Shown: in pieces, positions 1 to 8,601 of the stretch
How the letters are laid out: each line of letters starts with the position of its first letter
How positions within the stretch are numbered: position 1 is the stretch's first letter
Translations under genes and position numbers: made by a program
The notes under the pieces: generated by a model
What the model was told of the DNA's origin: nothing
The model's database searches: none
What the model saw: only the letters and a program-made list of their open reading frames with translations
NCBI RefSeq assembly: GCF_008386495.1
Contig: NZ_VTHJ01000001.1
Coordinates: 51,894-115,893 of the forward strand
DNA: 64,000 bases
Source: Streptomyces tailanensis
Lineage (GTDB): Bacteria; Actinomycetota; Actinomycetes; Streptomycetales; Streptomycetaceae
Reading direction: 5' to 3'

Positions 1-747
1 ATCCGTCCGCCCAGCCCGCTCCTCCGCCGCGAGCAACGCCTCCAAGTCCCCGTCCCCCGAAGGAACAACCGCGTCATCCGAGGCCAGATCCGTGAACACC
101 CGCACCCCGTACCACGCCCGCAACGGCGCCCCGATCCCCCCAAGCGCATCCGTCAACGTCCCCAGCCGATCCGCCCGCACATCGAGCCCCAGCCGATTCC
201 GATACGCGGTGGTGTCGAACGCCGCCAACGCCCCCGCCCAGTCCCCGGCCAGCCCCGCCCGCATCGCCAGCGCGTCACCGTTGCGCACCAGCAGCGACAG
301 CAGCCCCCCGGGCGCCAGCATCCGCGCCAGCCCGGCCAGCAGCGCATCGGGCTCCTCGACGTACATCAGCACGCCATGGCAGAGCACCACATCGAAGCTG
401 CCCGGCAGGAAGTGCACCCCCGTGTCCCGCCCGTCGCCCTCGACGATCCGCATCCGCCCCCGGATGCCCTCGGGCTCGGCGGCCAGCGCCTCCCGGGCGA
501 CGGCGATCAGCTTCGCCTCGCGCTCGATACCGGTCACCTGGTGCCCGGCCCGGGCCAGCCGCAGTGCCTGCGTCCCCTGCCCCATACCGACGTCGAGCAC
601 CCGCAGCCGCTGCCCGACGGGGAAGCGTGCGGCTATCTGCTCGTCGACCTGGCGGGATACCAGTTCCTGCCGTACGACCTCACGCAGCGTCCCCAGCCGA
701 TTCAGCCAGGCCTCGGCCGCACCTCCGGAGGAAGTCGTCGTGCTCAG
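1..747 (-). CDS. SAM-dependent methyltransferase (C-terminal end beyond window)
   Basis: Class I SAM-dependent methyltransferase, cut by the left edge of the window, so the stop codon is not seen. The minus-strand frame carries motif I VLDVGMGQG near residue 50 (SAM binding) and FDVVLCHGVLMY near residue 118, the post-motif-II segment of SmtA/CmoM-like enzymes. The substrate cannot be told from the sequence. The reading frame overlaps the stop of the upstream DUF3043 gene; the only start-like codon at the junction is a CTG at 747, so the true start could lie inside the DUF3043 gene or slightly downstream. The overlap suggests translational coupling. Family call is secure; start and specificity are not. 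Confidence 0.8.
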   Translation of the reverse strand, partial: MSTTTSSGGAAEAWLNRLGTLREVVRQELVSRQVDEQIAARFPVGQRLRVLDVGMGQGTQALRLARAGHQVTGIEREAKLIAVAREALAAEPEGIRGRMRIVEGDGRDTGVHFLPGSFDVVLCHGVLMYVEEPDALLAGLARMLAPGGLLSLLVRNGDALAMRAGLAGDWAGALAAFDTTAYRNRLGLDVRADRLGTLTDALGGIGAPLRAWYGVRVFTDLASDDAVVPSGDGDLEALLAAEERAGRTD

Positions 748-1340
748 GGCCGCTCTCCGCGCTTGACCAGCGGCTTCGGCAGCCGGAGGCGACGCATCTG
801 GAGGGTGCGCATCAGGGCGTAGGCGACGACGCCCTTCTTGTTCTCGTTCGGGAAGCGGGTGTTCAGCTGCTTCTTCAGCCGGATCCCGAGCCCGATCGAG
901 TCGACGACGATCAGGATGATCACGAAGAGCCACAGCAGCAGCGCGATGTTCTGCAGCGACGCCACCTGCACCATGCTCAGTACGAGGATGAGCACGGCCA
1001 GCGGCAGGAAGAACTCCGCGATGTGGAAGCGGGAGTCCACATAGTCACGGGCGAACCTGCGCACCGGGCCCTTGTCCCGCGCGGGCAGATAGCGCTCGTC
1101 ACCGGTGGCCAGCGCCTGGCGCTGCTTCTCCAGTGCGGCGCGGCGCTCGTCGCGGGAGCGCTTGGCGGCCTCCTTGCGCGTCGTCGGCGTGTTGGCCACG
1201 CTGCGACGCTGGGACTGGGCCTCACTCCGCTTGGGAGTGGGCCGCCCCTTGGGGGCCTGCGGGTCACGGGTCTGCTTGGAGTCGGTCGGCGCCTGATCGG
1301 CTACCGGGGCCTTCTCGTTCTTGGCGCGGCTACGGAACAC
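744..1340 (-). CDS. DUF3043 family membrane protein
   Basis: A 198-residue actinobacterial protein of the DUF3043 family, function unknown. The N-terminal 95 residues are charged and Pro/Lys/Arg-rich, predicted disordered and cytoplasmic. Two hydrophobic segments follow at about residues 107-126 and 131-150, with a basic C-terminus ending near KPLVKRGERP. I chose the GTG at 1340 (VFRSRAKNEK) because family members start this way; an in-frame start at 1370 would add ten residues. The gene is divergent from pspA and overlaps the methyltransferase downstream. Nothing in the sequence shows a catalytic site, so it may be a small membrane scaffold. Confidence 0.75.
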   Translation of the reverse strand: MFRSRAKNEKAPVADQAPTDSKQTRDPQAPKGRPTPKRSEAQSQRRSVANTPTTRKEAAKRSRDERRAALEKQRQALATGDERYLPARDKGPVRRFARDYVDSRFHIAEFFLPLAVLILVLSMVQVASLQNIALLLWLFVIILIVVDSIGLGIRLKKQLNTRFPNENKKGVVAYALMRTLQMRRLRLPKPLVKRGERP

Positions 1341-1694
1341 AAAACCCAAGGGTACGGGGTGCCGGGGCATGGACCCCAGCCGAGTGGGGAACGATCCGGC
1401 AACACCCGGCGTCTGTGCCGGTGACAGAACAGGGGCGAAGGTGGCTTGAAACCCGGTGGAAGGGGGAGGGCGGTAAGGGTTCGCCCGTAGTGGATCTGAG
1501 GTATTCCGGGAGACGGCCCGTACGTAACCCGGGGAGACACCTACTCCCTACGCCGGATCAGTGCCGTGCACAGTCGTCCTTGGGGATGAGCGCATCCGTC
1601 CCCGAACAGTGCGGTAATGGATGCAGGGCCCGTACTGTGGGTTCTGTCGCAGACCTGTGAGCTGGAGTCCGTCAGAAGGGGGCGCGCGAAGCCC
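1341..1694. promoter_or_regulatory. divergent intergenic region between DUF3043 gene and pspA
   Basis: A gene-free stretch of 354 bp that must hold promoters for both divergent genes. I see no convincing sigma70 -35/-10 pair. The segment CCTACTCCCTACG near 1540 resembles half of the palindrome found upstream of the RND pump at 5058. A G-rich ribosome-binding site (GAAGGGGGC) precedes pspA. Confidence 0.3.
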
Positions 1695-2498
1695 ATGAGC
1701 GGTGTCATGAAGCGTATGGGGATGATCTTCCGCGCGAAGGCGAACAAGGCCCTTGACCGGGCCGAGGACCCGCGCGAGACCCTCGATTACTCGTACCAGA
1801 AGCAGCTGGAGCTGCTCCAGAAGGTGCGCCGAGGCGTGGCCGACGTGGCGACGTCCCGCAAGCGCCTGGAGCTCCAGCTCAACCAGCTCCAGTCCCAGTC
1901 CTCGAAGCTGGAGGACCAGGGCCGCAAGGCGCTCGCGCTGGGCCGGGAGGACCTGGCCCGCGAGGCGCTCTCCCGGCGCGCCGCGCTTCAGCAGCAGGTG
2001 ACGGACCTGGAGACACAGCACTCCACCCTCCAGGGCGAGGAGGAGAAGCTCACCCTCGCCGCCCAGCGACTTCAGGCCAAGGTCGACGCCTTCCGTACGA
2101 GGAAGGAGACGATCAAGGCGACGTACACCGCCGCCCAGGCCCAGACCCGTATCGGCGAGGCCTTCTCCGGCATCTCTGAGGAGATGGGCGACGTCGGTCT
2201 GGCGATCCAGCGGGCCGAGGACAAGACCGCGCAGCTCCAGGCCCGCGCCGGCGCCATCGACGAACTCCTCGCCTCCGGTGCCCTCGACGACTCCTCCGGC
2301 CTGCACAAGGACGACATCCAGACCGAGCTGGACCGCCTCTCCGGCGGTACGGACGTCGAGCTGGAGCTCCAGCGCATGAAGGCGGAGCTGGCCGGCGGCT
2401 CCTCCGCGCAGCAGCAGGCCATCGAGGGCGGCACCGGTCAGGGCTCCGCCCAGCAGCAGGGCCAGCAGCAGGACACCCCCCGCTTCGACAAGCAGTAG
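1695..2498 (+). CDS. pspA: PspA/IM30 family phage shock protein A
   Basis: A 267-residue PspA/IM30/Vipp1-family protein. These are peripheral inner-membrane proteins that form ESCRT-III-like assemblies and protect the membrane under envelope stress. The start MSGVMKRMGMIFRAKANKAL gives the usual amphipathic N-terminal helix. Residues 20-215 are almost entirely heptad-rich coiled coil (for example LELQLNQLQSQ), and the C-terminal 40 residues are Gln/Gly-rich and probably flexible. A start at 1617 upstream is open but lacks family similarity. PspAA follows after 36 bp, giving a two-gene unit. No PspB, PspC or PspF homologues are nearby, as is normal for actinobacteria. Confidence 0.93.
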   Translation: MSGVMKRMGMIFRAKANKALDRAEDPRETLDYSYQKQLELLQKVRRGVADVATSRKRLELQLNQLQSQSSKLEDQGRKALALGREDLAREALSRRAALQQQVTDLETQHSTLQGEEEKLTLAAQRLQAKVDAFRTRKETIKATYTAAQAQTRIGEAFSGISEEMGDVGLAIQRAEDKTAQLQARAGAIDELLASGALDDSSGLHKDDIQTELDRLSGGTDVELELQRMKAELAGGSSAQQQAIEGGTGQGSAQQQGQQQDTPRFDKQ

Positions 2499-2534
2499 TG
2501 CGCACCGTTGGGTCCCACGCCTGAGGAGGGCGAC

Positions 2535-2813
2535 ATGATCGTACGGATCATGGGGGAGGGGCAGGTGAAGCTGGCCGACAGCCACTTCGCCGAGTTGAAC
2601 AAGCTGGACGACGAACTCCTGGAGGAAATGGAACGCGGCGACGGCCCAGGCTTCCGCACCACACTCCACGCCCTCCTGTCCAAGGTCCGAGACCTGGGCA
2701 CCCCCCTCCCGGACGACGCGTTGGAGCCTTCGGAACTGATCCTCCCCGCCCCGGACGCGACCCTGGAGGAAGTCAGGGAAATGCTGACCGACGACGGCCT
2801 GATCCCCGGTTGA
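2535..2813 (+). CDS. PspA-associated protein PspAA
   Basis: A 92-residue acidic protein starting MIVRIMGEGQ, matching the small PspAA domain partner encoded next to pspA in many actinobacteria. The body alternates short strands and helices (LDDELLEEMERGD at residues 23-35) and has no signal peptide or membrane segment, so it should act in the cytoplasm with PspA. A strong ribosome-binding site (GAGGAGG at 2522-2528) fixes the start; an open extension to 2508 is unlikely. The 36-bp spacing from pspA indicates co-transcription. Exact biochemical role unknown. Confidence 0.85.
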   Translation: MIVRIMGEGQVKLADSHFAELNKLDDELLEEMERGDGPGFRTTLHALLSKVRDLGTPLPDDALEPSELILPAPDATLEEVREMLTDDGLIPG

Positions 2814-2819
2814 TTCGTC

Positions 2820-2995
2820 GGCTGCGGCTGAGTGGGGGTTGTTCGCGCAGTTCCCCGCGCCTCTTAAAAGCCCCGGGCGAGCCCCAGGCCGCCAAGGGGC
2901 GGGGCTGTGACATATGCGGCTCCGCCGCGTGGGCGCGACCAGCCACAACCCACCCGCACCCGCCCAAACACCTCAGCCAACCGAGCTCTAAGGCG
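2820..2995. repeat. dispersed intergenic repeat A, copy 1 (long form)
   Basis: Carries CGCGCAGTTCCCCGCGCC, then GGGGCTGTGACATATGCGG and TCCGCCGCGTGGGCGCGACC, ending with ACCCGCACCCGCC and CCGAGCTC. The same blocks recur near 8.4, 13.8, 15.3, 26.1, 31.1, 40.6, 48.7, 51.7 and 60.2 kb. It fills the gap between pspAA and the histidine kinase gene. Confidence 0.85.
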
Positions 2996-3053
2996 TCCAG
3001 GCTCAGCGGCGCAGCCCTGGCGCGGGGGCGATAACCCCGTACGGTGAACACCC

Positions 3054-4307
3054 GTGAGCACCCTCCACCGAGCCAGCACCTTCCTGAAAGCGCACCCCCT
3101 CGCGCTGGACGCCACCCTCGCCCTCGGCGCCCTCGTCTGCATGGTGGCCCGCTCCCATGTCGACCCCCACGCCGAATACGGCGACAAATGGGGCACCCGC
3201 ACCCCCGACGCCCTCGGCCTCACCCTCATGTTCCTCGCCGCCGCGGCCCTGACCGCCCGCCGCCGCGCCCCCATGCCCGTACTGGCCGCCACCTCCGCCC
3301 TCACCGTCACGGAACTGATCACCGGCGACCCCCGGGCCCCCGTCGTGATGGCCGCCGTCATCGCCCTCTACACCGTCGCCTCCACCACCGACCGCCCCAC
3401 CACCTGGCGCGTCGGCCTGCTCACGATGACGGTCCTCACCGGCACGGCCATGCTGGCCAGCGACTTCCCCTGGTACGACCAGGAAAATCTCGCCATCTTC
3501 GCCTGGACCGGCATGGCCGCCGCGGCCGGCGACGCCGTACGCAGCCGCCGTGCCTTCGTCGGCGCCATCCGCGAACGCGCCGAACGGGCCGAACGCACCC
3601 GCGAGGAGGAGGCCCGCCGCCGGGTCGCCGAGGAACGCCTCCGTATCGCCCGCGACCTGCACGACGTCGTCGCCCACCACATCGCCCTCGTCAACGTCCA
3701 GGCCGGAGTCGCCGCGCACGTCATGGACAAGCGGCCCGACCAGGCCAAGGAGGCCCTCGCCCACGTCCGCGAGGCCAGCCGCTCCGCGCTGGGCGAACTC
3801 CGCGCCACGGTCGGCCTGCTCCGCCAGTCCGGCGACCCCGAGGCCCCCACCGAACCCGCCCCCGGCCTGGAACGGCTCGACGAACTCGTCGGCACCTTCC
3901 ACAGCGCCGGCCTCGCGGTCGAGGTCGCCCGCACCGACCGGCACACCGCCCTCCCGGCCGCCGTCGACCTCGCCGCGTACCGGATCATTCAGGAAGCCCT
4001 CACCAACGTGCGCAAGCACGCGGGCCGGGAGGCGAAGGCCGAGGTCAGCGTCGTACGCGTGGGCCCGAACATGGAGATCACCGTCCTCGACAACGGCGTC
4101 GGACACGACGGCACCGGACCCGTCGACGGTCAGGGCGAGGGCGAGGGCGAGGGCGGCGGCCACGGCCTCCTCGGCATGCGCGAACGCGTCACCGCCCTCG
4201 GCGGCACCCTCACCACCGGCCCCCGCTACGGAGGCGGCTTCCGCGTCCATGCGATCCTGCCGCTCCAGAGCCGAACGACGACGACCGAAGAGCCCGTACG
4301 ACCGTAA
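3054..4307 (+). CDS. NarL-type sensor histidine kinase (HisKA_3)
   Basis: A 417-residue membrane sensor kinase. The N-terminal 165 residues hold hydrophobic stretches consistent with four to five transmembrane helices and almost no extracytoplasmic domain, so it probably senses a membrane-linked signal. A coiled segment rich in Glu/Arg (171-196) leads to the HisKA_3 box RIARDLHDVVAHH with phospho-acceptor His203. The HATPase part has EALTNVRKHA (N box), VLDNGVGHDG (G1) and GHGLLGMRERV (G2). A low-complexity Gly/Glu run near residue 360 is a linker inside the ATPase lid. The GTG start at 3054 is the first in frame. The partner regulator follows after 44 bp. Confidence 0.92.
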   Translation: MSTLHRASTFLKAHPLALDATLALGALVCMVARSHVDPHAEYGDKWGTRTPDALGLTLMFLAAAALTARRRAPMPVLAATSALTVTELITGDPRAPVVMAAVIALYTVASTTDRPTTWRVGLLTMTVLTGTAMLASDFPWYDQENLAIFAWTGMAAAAGDAVRSRRAFVGAIRERAERAERTREEEARRRVAEERLRIARDLHDVVAHHIALVNVQAGVAAHVMDKRPDQAKEALAHVREASRSALGELRATVGLLRQSGDPEAPTEPAPGLERLDELVGTFHSAGLAVEVARTDRHTALPAAVDLAAYRIIQEALTNVRKHAGREAKAEVSVVRVGPNMEITVLDNGVGHDGTGPVDGQGEGEGEGGGHGLLGMRERVTALGGTLTTGPRYGGGFRVHAILPLQSRTTTTEEPVRP

Positions 4308-4351
4308 ACCGCGCGCAACCTCGCCACCACCGTGACCCCGGGGGACCCCGT

Positions 4352-5044
4352 ATGACCATCCGTGTTCTGCTCGCCGACGACCAGGCCCTGCTGCGCAGCG
4401 CCTTCCGGGTGCTCGTCGACTCCGAGGCGGACATGGAGGTCGTGGGGGAGGCATCGGACGGGGCGGAGGCGGTGCGGCTGGCCAAGGAGACGCGGGCCGA
4501 CGTCGTACTGATGGACATCCGGATGCCCGGCACGGACGGCCTGGCGGCCACCCGCATGATCAGCGCGGATCCGACCCTCGCCCATGTACGCGTCGTCATC
4601 CTCACCACCTTCGAGGTCGACGACTACGTCGTGCAGTCGCTGCGCGCCGGCGCCTCCGGCTTCCTCGGCAAGGGCTCCGAGCCGGAGGAACTGCTGAACG
4701 CGATCCGGATCGCCGCCGGCGGTGAGGCGCTGCTCTCGCCCGCCGCGACCAAGGGCCTGATCGCCCGGTTCCTCGCCCAGCCGGACGACTCGGCCGCCGG
4801 CGGCGAGGGCGGTGGCACGGCCCGCTCCGAGCGGCTCGCCACGCTGACGAGCCGTGAGCGCGAGGTCCTCGTGCAGGTCGCCGGAGGGCACTCCAACGAC
4901 GAGATCGCCGAGCGTCTGGAGGTCAGCCCGCTGACGGTGAAGACGCACGTCAACCGGGCCATGGCGAAGCTCGGCGCCCGCGACCGCGCCCAACTGGTGG
5001 TCTTCGCCTACGAGTCGGGGCTGGTACGCCCAAGGGTGGACTGA
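4352..5044 (+). CDS. LuxR/NarL-family response regulator
   Basis: A 230-residue response regulator, partner of the preceding kinase. The receiver domain (1-120) has the acidic pair LLADDQ at 8-9, phospho-acceptor Asp55 in LMDIRMPG, and FLGKGSEPEE carrying the conserved Lys. The C-terminal LuxR helix-turn-helix is LTSREREVLVQVAGG through VSPLTVKTHVNRAMAKL at about 163-206. The start ATG lies 44 bp after the kinase stop. The next gene is an RND pump 200 bp downstream with a palindrome in its leader, so control of that pump is a reasonable guess, not shown. Confidence 0.93.
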   Translation: MTIRVLLADDQALLRSAFRVLVDSEADMEVVGEASDGAEAVRLAKETRADVVLMDIRMPGTDGLAATRMISADPTLAHVRVVILTTFEVDDYVVQSLRAGASGFLGKGSEPEELLNAIRIAAGGEALLSPAATKGLIARFLAQPDDSAAGGEGGGTARSERLATLTSREREVLVQVAGGHSNDEIAERLEVSPLTVKTHVNRAMAKLGARDRAQLVVFAYESGLVRPRVD

Positions 5045-5057
5045 ACTCCGCCCGGGG

Positions 5058-5075
5058 CTACTCCCTACGGAGTAG
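5058..5075. promoter_or_regulatory. perfect inverted repeat upstream of RND pump, candidate operator
   Basis: CTACTCC and GGAGTAG form a perfect 7-bp inverted repeat separated by CTAC. It lies 14 bp after the response-regulator stop and 169 bp before the efflux pump start. The symmetry and spacing fit a dimeric regulator site, plausibly for the adjacent LuxR-type regulator. It is followed by no T-run, so a terminator role is less likely. Confidence 0.45.
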
Positions 5076-5244
5076 GCGCGGGATAAGGAAATGGACCTGG
5101 GAGGCGAGGGAGCGAGGGCCTCGATGGCCCAGGGTATGAGGTGAGCGCTCACATCTGCGTCACACGGGCAACACAGGCCACACATGTGCGCATGCGCTCG
5201 CGCTCGTCGTCCGCTCACGCCACAGAAGAGAGATCCGGTCACCC

Positions 5245-8200
5245 ATGTCCTGGCTGTCTCGGTTCAGCCTCGCACAACGGACCCTCGTCGGTCTGGTGTC
5301 GATCATCGCGCTCGCCTTCGGGGCGATCGCGATACCCCAGCTCAAGCAGCAACTGCTGCCCACCATCGAACTGCCCATGGTGTCCGTGCTCGCGCCGTAC
5401 CAGGGCGCGTCCCCCGACGTGGTCGAGAAGCAGGTCGTGGAGCCCATCGAGGACAGCCTCGAAGCCGTCGACGGCATCACGGGCGTCACCTCCACCGCCA
5501 GCGAGGGCAACGCCGTGATCATGGCGTCCTTCGACTACGGCCCCGACACCAAGCAGCTGGTCGCCGACGTCCAGCAGGCCGTCAACCGGGCTCGGACGCA
5601 GCTCCCGGACGACGTGGACCCGCAGGTGATCGCGGGCTCGACGGACGACATGCCCACCGTGGTCCTCGCCGTGACCTCCGACGAGGATCAGCAGGCACTC
5701 GCCGACAAGATCGACCGCACCGTCGTCCCCACCCTGGAGGAGATCGACGGCGTCGGCCAGGTCACCGTCGACGGCGTTCGGGACGTCCAGGTCACCGTCA
5801 CGCCCGACGACGCGAAGCTGGCGAAGGCGGGCCTGACCACGATGGCCCTCTCCCAGGCCCTCCAGGCCGGTGGCGTCACCGTCCCCGCGGGCTCCTTCGA
5901 CGAGGACGGCGCCAATCGCACCGTCCAGGTCGGCGGCGGCTTCACCTCGCTGCAGCAGATCGAGGACCTGATGGTCCGCGGCCAGAGCGAGGGCGCGGGC
6001 GGGGGCGAGGGCGCCAAGAAGCCCGTACGCCTCGCCGACGTCGCCACGGTCAAGGAGGAGGAGGCCAAGGCCGAGTCCATCACCCGTACGAACGACAAGC
6101 CCAGCCTCGCGGTCATGGTCACCATGGACCGGGACGGCAGCGCGGTCGCCATCTCCGAGGCCGTCGAGGACAAGCTGTCCGACATGCGCCGGGACGTGGG
6201 CTCCGGCGCCACCGTCACCGTGGTCAGCGACCAGGGTCCGGCGGTCTCCAAATCCATCGACGGTCTGACGACCGAGGGCGCGCTGGGTCTGGTCTTCGCG
6301 GTCCTGGTCATCCTGGTCTTCCTGGCGTCGATCCGTTCGACCCTCGTCACCGCGGTGTCGATCCCGCTGTCGGTGGTGCTGGCCCTGATCGTCCTGTGGA
6401 CCCGCGACCTCTCCCTCAACATGCTGACGCTGGGCGCGCTGACCATCGCCATCGGCCGCGTCGTCGACGACTCGATCGTCGTCCTGGAGAACATCAAGCG
6501 CCACCTCGGCTACGGCGAGGAGCGCCAGGAGGCCATCCTCAAGGCGGTCCGCGAGGTCGCCGGTGCGGTGACCTCGTCCACTCTCACGACGGTGGCGGTC
6601 TTCCTCCCGATCGGCCTGACCGGCGGCATGGTGGGCGAGCTGTTCGGCAGCTTCTCGCTGACGGTGACGGCGGCCCTGCTGGCCTCCCTCCTGGTCTCCC
6701 TGACGGTGGTCCCCGTCCTCTCCTACTGGTTCCTGCGCGCCCCGAAGGGCACGCCCGAGGACGCCGAGGAAGCCCGCCGGCAGGCGGAGGAGAAGGAGGC
6801 CAAGAGCCGCCTCCAGCGCCTCTACGTCCCCGTCCTGCGCTTCGCCACGCGGCGCCGGCTGACGAGCGTGGCCATCGCGGTCGTCGTCCTGATCGGCACG
6901 TTCGCCATGGCCCCGCTGCTGAAGACGAACTTCTTCGACCCGGGGGACCAGGAAGTCCTCAGCGTCAAGCAGGAGTTGAAGCCCGGCACCAGCCTCGCGG
7001 CCACGGACGAGCAGACCAAGAAGGTCGAGAAGCTGCTCGCCGACACCGAGGGCGTCAAGGACTACCAGGTCACCGTCGGCTCCTCCGGCTTCATGGCGGC
7101 CTTCGGCGGCGGTACGGGCTCCAACGGGGCCTCGTACAGCGTCATGCTGGACGACTCGGCTTCCGCCGCGGACGTCCAGGACCGCGTCGAGGCGGGCCTG
7201 AAGAAGCTCTCCGGCATCGGTACGACGACCATCGCGGCCGGTGACGGCTTCGGCAACCAGAACCTGAGCGTGGTCGTGAAGGCCGCCGACGCCGAGGTGC
7301 TGCGCAAGGCGGCGGACCAGGTCCGTGACGTGGTCTCGACCATGGACAACGTCACCGACGTGACCAGCGACCTGGCCCAGAGCGTGCCCCGTATCTCGGT
7401 CAAGGCGGGCGACAAGGCGGCCGCGGCCGGCTTCGACGACCAGACCCTCGGCGCGGCCGTCGCCCAGTCCGTCCGCGGTACGACCAGCGGGCGGGCCATC
7501 CTCGACGACACCGAGCGGGATGTCGTCATCAGGTCGGCGAACCCCGCCGAGACGCTGGACGAGCTGAAGGACCTGCCCCTCGGCGCGGTGAAGCTGGGCG
7601 ACATCGCGACCGTCGAGCTCGTGGACGGCCCGGTCTCCATGACCCGTATCGACGGTCAGCGGGCCGCGACGATCACGGCGAAGCCCAAGGGCGACAACAC
7701 GGGCGCGATCAGCACGGACCTCACCGCCAAGCTGGACGCTCTCAAACTCCCCGCGGGCGCCACGGCCGAGATCGGCGGCGTCTCCTCGGACCAGGACGAG
7801 GCCTTCGCCTCGCTGGGCCTCGCGATGCTCGCGGCGATCGCGATCGTCTTCATGCTGCTGGTCGCGACCTTCCGGTCCCTGATCCAGCCGCTGATCCTGC
7901 TGGTCTCGATCCCGTTCGCGGCCACGGGCGCGCTCGGCCTGCTGGTGATCACCGGCACGCCGATGGGTGTCCCCGCGATGATCGGCATGCTCATGCTGAT
8001 CGGCATCGTGGTGACCAACGCGATCGTCCTGATCGACCTGATCAACCAGTACCGCCGACAGGGCTACAGCACGGTCGAAGCGGTCATCGAGGGCGGCCGC
8101 CACCGCCTCCGCCCGATCCTGATGACAGCCCTGGCCACGATCTTCGCCCTCCTCCCGATGGCACTGGGCATCACCGGCGAGGGCGGCTTCATAGCCCAGC

Positions 8201-8385
8201 CACTGGCGGTGGTCGTCATCGGCGGCCTGATCACCTCAACCCTGCTGACACTGCTCCTCGTCCCGACCCTCTACACCATGTTCGAACTCCGCAAGGAACG
8301 CCGAGCAAAGAAGAAGGCCCTGAAACGAGCAGGCACCCCGGCCAAGGCGACAGAGCCGGAGTCCCCGGAGCCCGCAGGGGTCTAG
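5245..8385 (+). CDS. RND/AcrB-family efflux transporter
   Basis: A 1046-residue resistance-nodulation-division transporter, a proton-driven efflux pump of the inner membrane. The N-terminus (residues 1-30) is the TM1 helix, followed by the first large extracytoplasmic loop, TM2-TM6 near residues 340-490, a second loop, and TM8-TM12 after about residue 855. The transmembrane-4 motif GRVVDDSIVVLENIKRH holds the paired acidic residues that carry protons in AcrB. Typical RND strands such as ASFDYGPDTKQLVADVQQAV are present. No membrane-fusion or outer-membrane component is nearby, as expected for a Gram-positive. The ATG is preceded by AGAGAGATCCGG. Substrate unknown. Confidence 0.93.
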   Translation: MSWLSRFSLAQRTLVGLVSIIALAFGAIAIPQLKQQLLPTIELPMVSVLAPYQGASPDVVEKQVVEPIEDSLEAVDGITGVTSTASEGNAVIMASFDYGPDTKQLVADVQQAVNRARTQLPDDVDPQVIAGSTDDMPTVVLAVTSDEDQQALADKIDRTVVPTLEEIDGVGQVTVDGVRDVQVTVTPDDAKLAKAGLTTMALSQALQAGGVTVPAGSFDEDGANRTVQVGGGFTSLQQIEDLMVRGQSEGAGGGEGAKKPVRLADVATVKEEEAKAESITRTNDKPSLAVMVTMDRDGSAVAISEAVEDKLSDMRRDVGSGATVTVVSDQGPAVSKSIDGLTTEGALGLVFAVLVILVFLASIRSTLVTAVSIPLSVVLALIVLWTRDLSLNMLTLGALTIAIGRVVDDSIVVLENIKRHLGYGEERQEAILKAVREVAGAVTSSTLTTVAVFLPIGLTGGMVGELFGSFSLTVTAALLASLLVSLTVVPVLSYWFLRAPKGTPEDAEEARRQAEEKEAKSRLQRLYVPVLRFATRRRLTSVAIAVVVLIGTFAMAPLLKTNFFDPGDQEVLSVKQELKPGTSLAATDEQTKKVEKLLADTEGVKDYQVTVGSSGFMAAFGGGTGSNGASYSVMLDDSASAADVQDRVEAGLKKLSGIGTTTIAAGDGFGNQNLSVVVKAADAEVLRKAADQVRDVVSTMDNVTDVTSDLAQSVPRISVKAGDKAAAAGFDDQTLGAAVAQSVRGTTSGRAILDDTERDVVIRSANPAETLDELKDLPLGAVKLGDIATVELVDGPVSMTRIDGQRAATITAKPKGDNTGAISTDLTAKLDALKLPAGATAEIGGVSSDQDEAFASLGLAMLAAIAIVFMLLVATFRSLIQPLILLVSIPFAATGALGLLVITGTPMGVPAMIGMLMLIGIVVTNAIVLIDLINQYRRQGYSTVEAVIEGGRHRLRPILMTALATIFALLPMALGITGEGGFIAQPLAVVVIGGLITSTLLTLLLVPTLYTMFELRKERRAKKKALKRAGTPAKATEPESPEPAGV

Positions 8386-8401
8386 CCCGACAATATGACG
8401 T

Positions 8402-8468
8402 CCCCGCGCCCCGTGCTTTTTAGGGGCGCGGGGAACTGCGCGACAAGCCCCCACTCACCCGCACTCGA
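8402..8468. repeat. dispersed intergenic repeat A, copy 2, with hairpin
   Basis: CCGCGCCCC and GGGGCGCGG (8405-8429) form a hairpin with loop GTGCTTTTTA, followed by GGGGAACTGCGCGAC and CACCCGCACTCG. It sits between the convergent RND pump and nadA, so it may double as a bidirectional terminator. Confidence 0.8.
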
Positions 8469-8476
8469 AACACCCG

Positions 8477-8541
8477 AGGGGGTCGAAGGGGCGCAGCCCC
8501 TGGATGGGGGAGGGACGGGTAGGGGCGGCAGGGGCGAGAAA
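8477..8541. repeat. dispersed intergenic repeat B, copy 1
   Basis: G-rich block GGTCGAAGGGGCGCAGCCCC then GGATGGGGGAGGGACGGG and TAGGGGCGGC. The same block occurs inverted at 25993-26090 and again at 60329-60391, each time next to a copy of repeat A. Confidence 0.75.
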
Positions 8542-8601
8542 ATCGGGGGTGCCCTTCGAACAGGAGGGGCACCCCCGATCGGCGTACGCACAGCGCGAGC
8601 G

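Noticed and set aside
5239..8103. Long open frame (954 codons) antisense to the RND pump
   Set aside because: High-GC coding on the plus strand leaves antisense frames open. The plus-strand gene has clear RND motifs and a ribosome-binding site; the antisense translation is low-complexity Asp/Arg/Gly.
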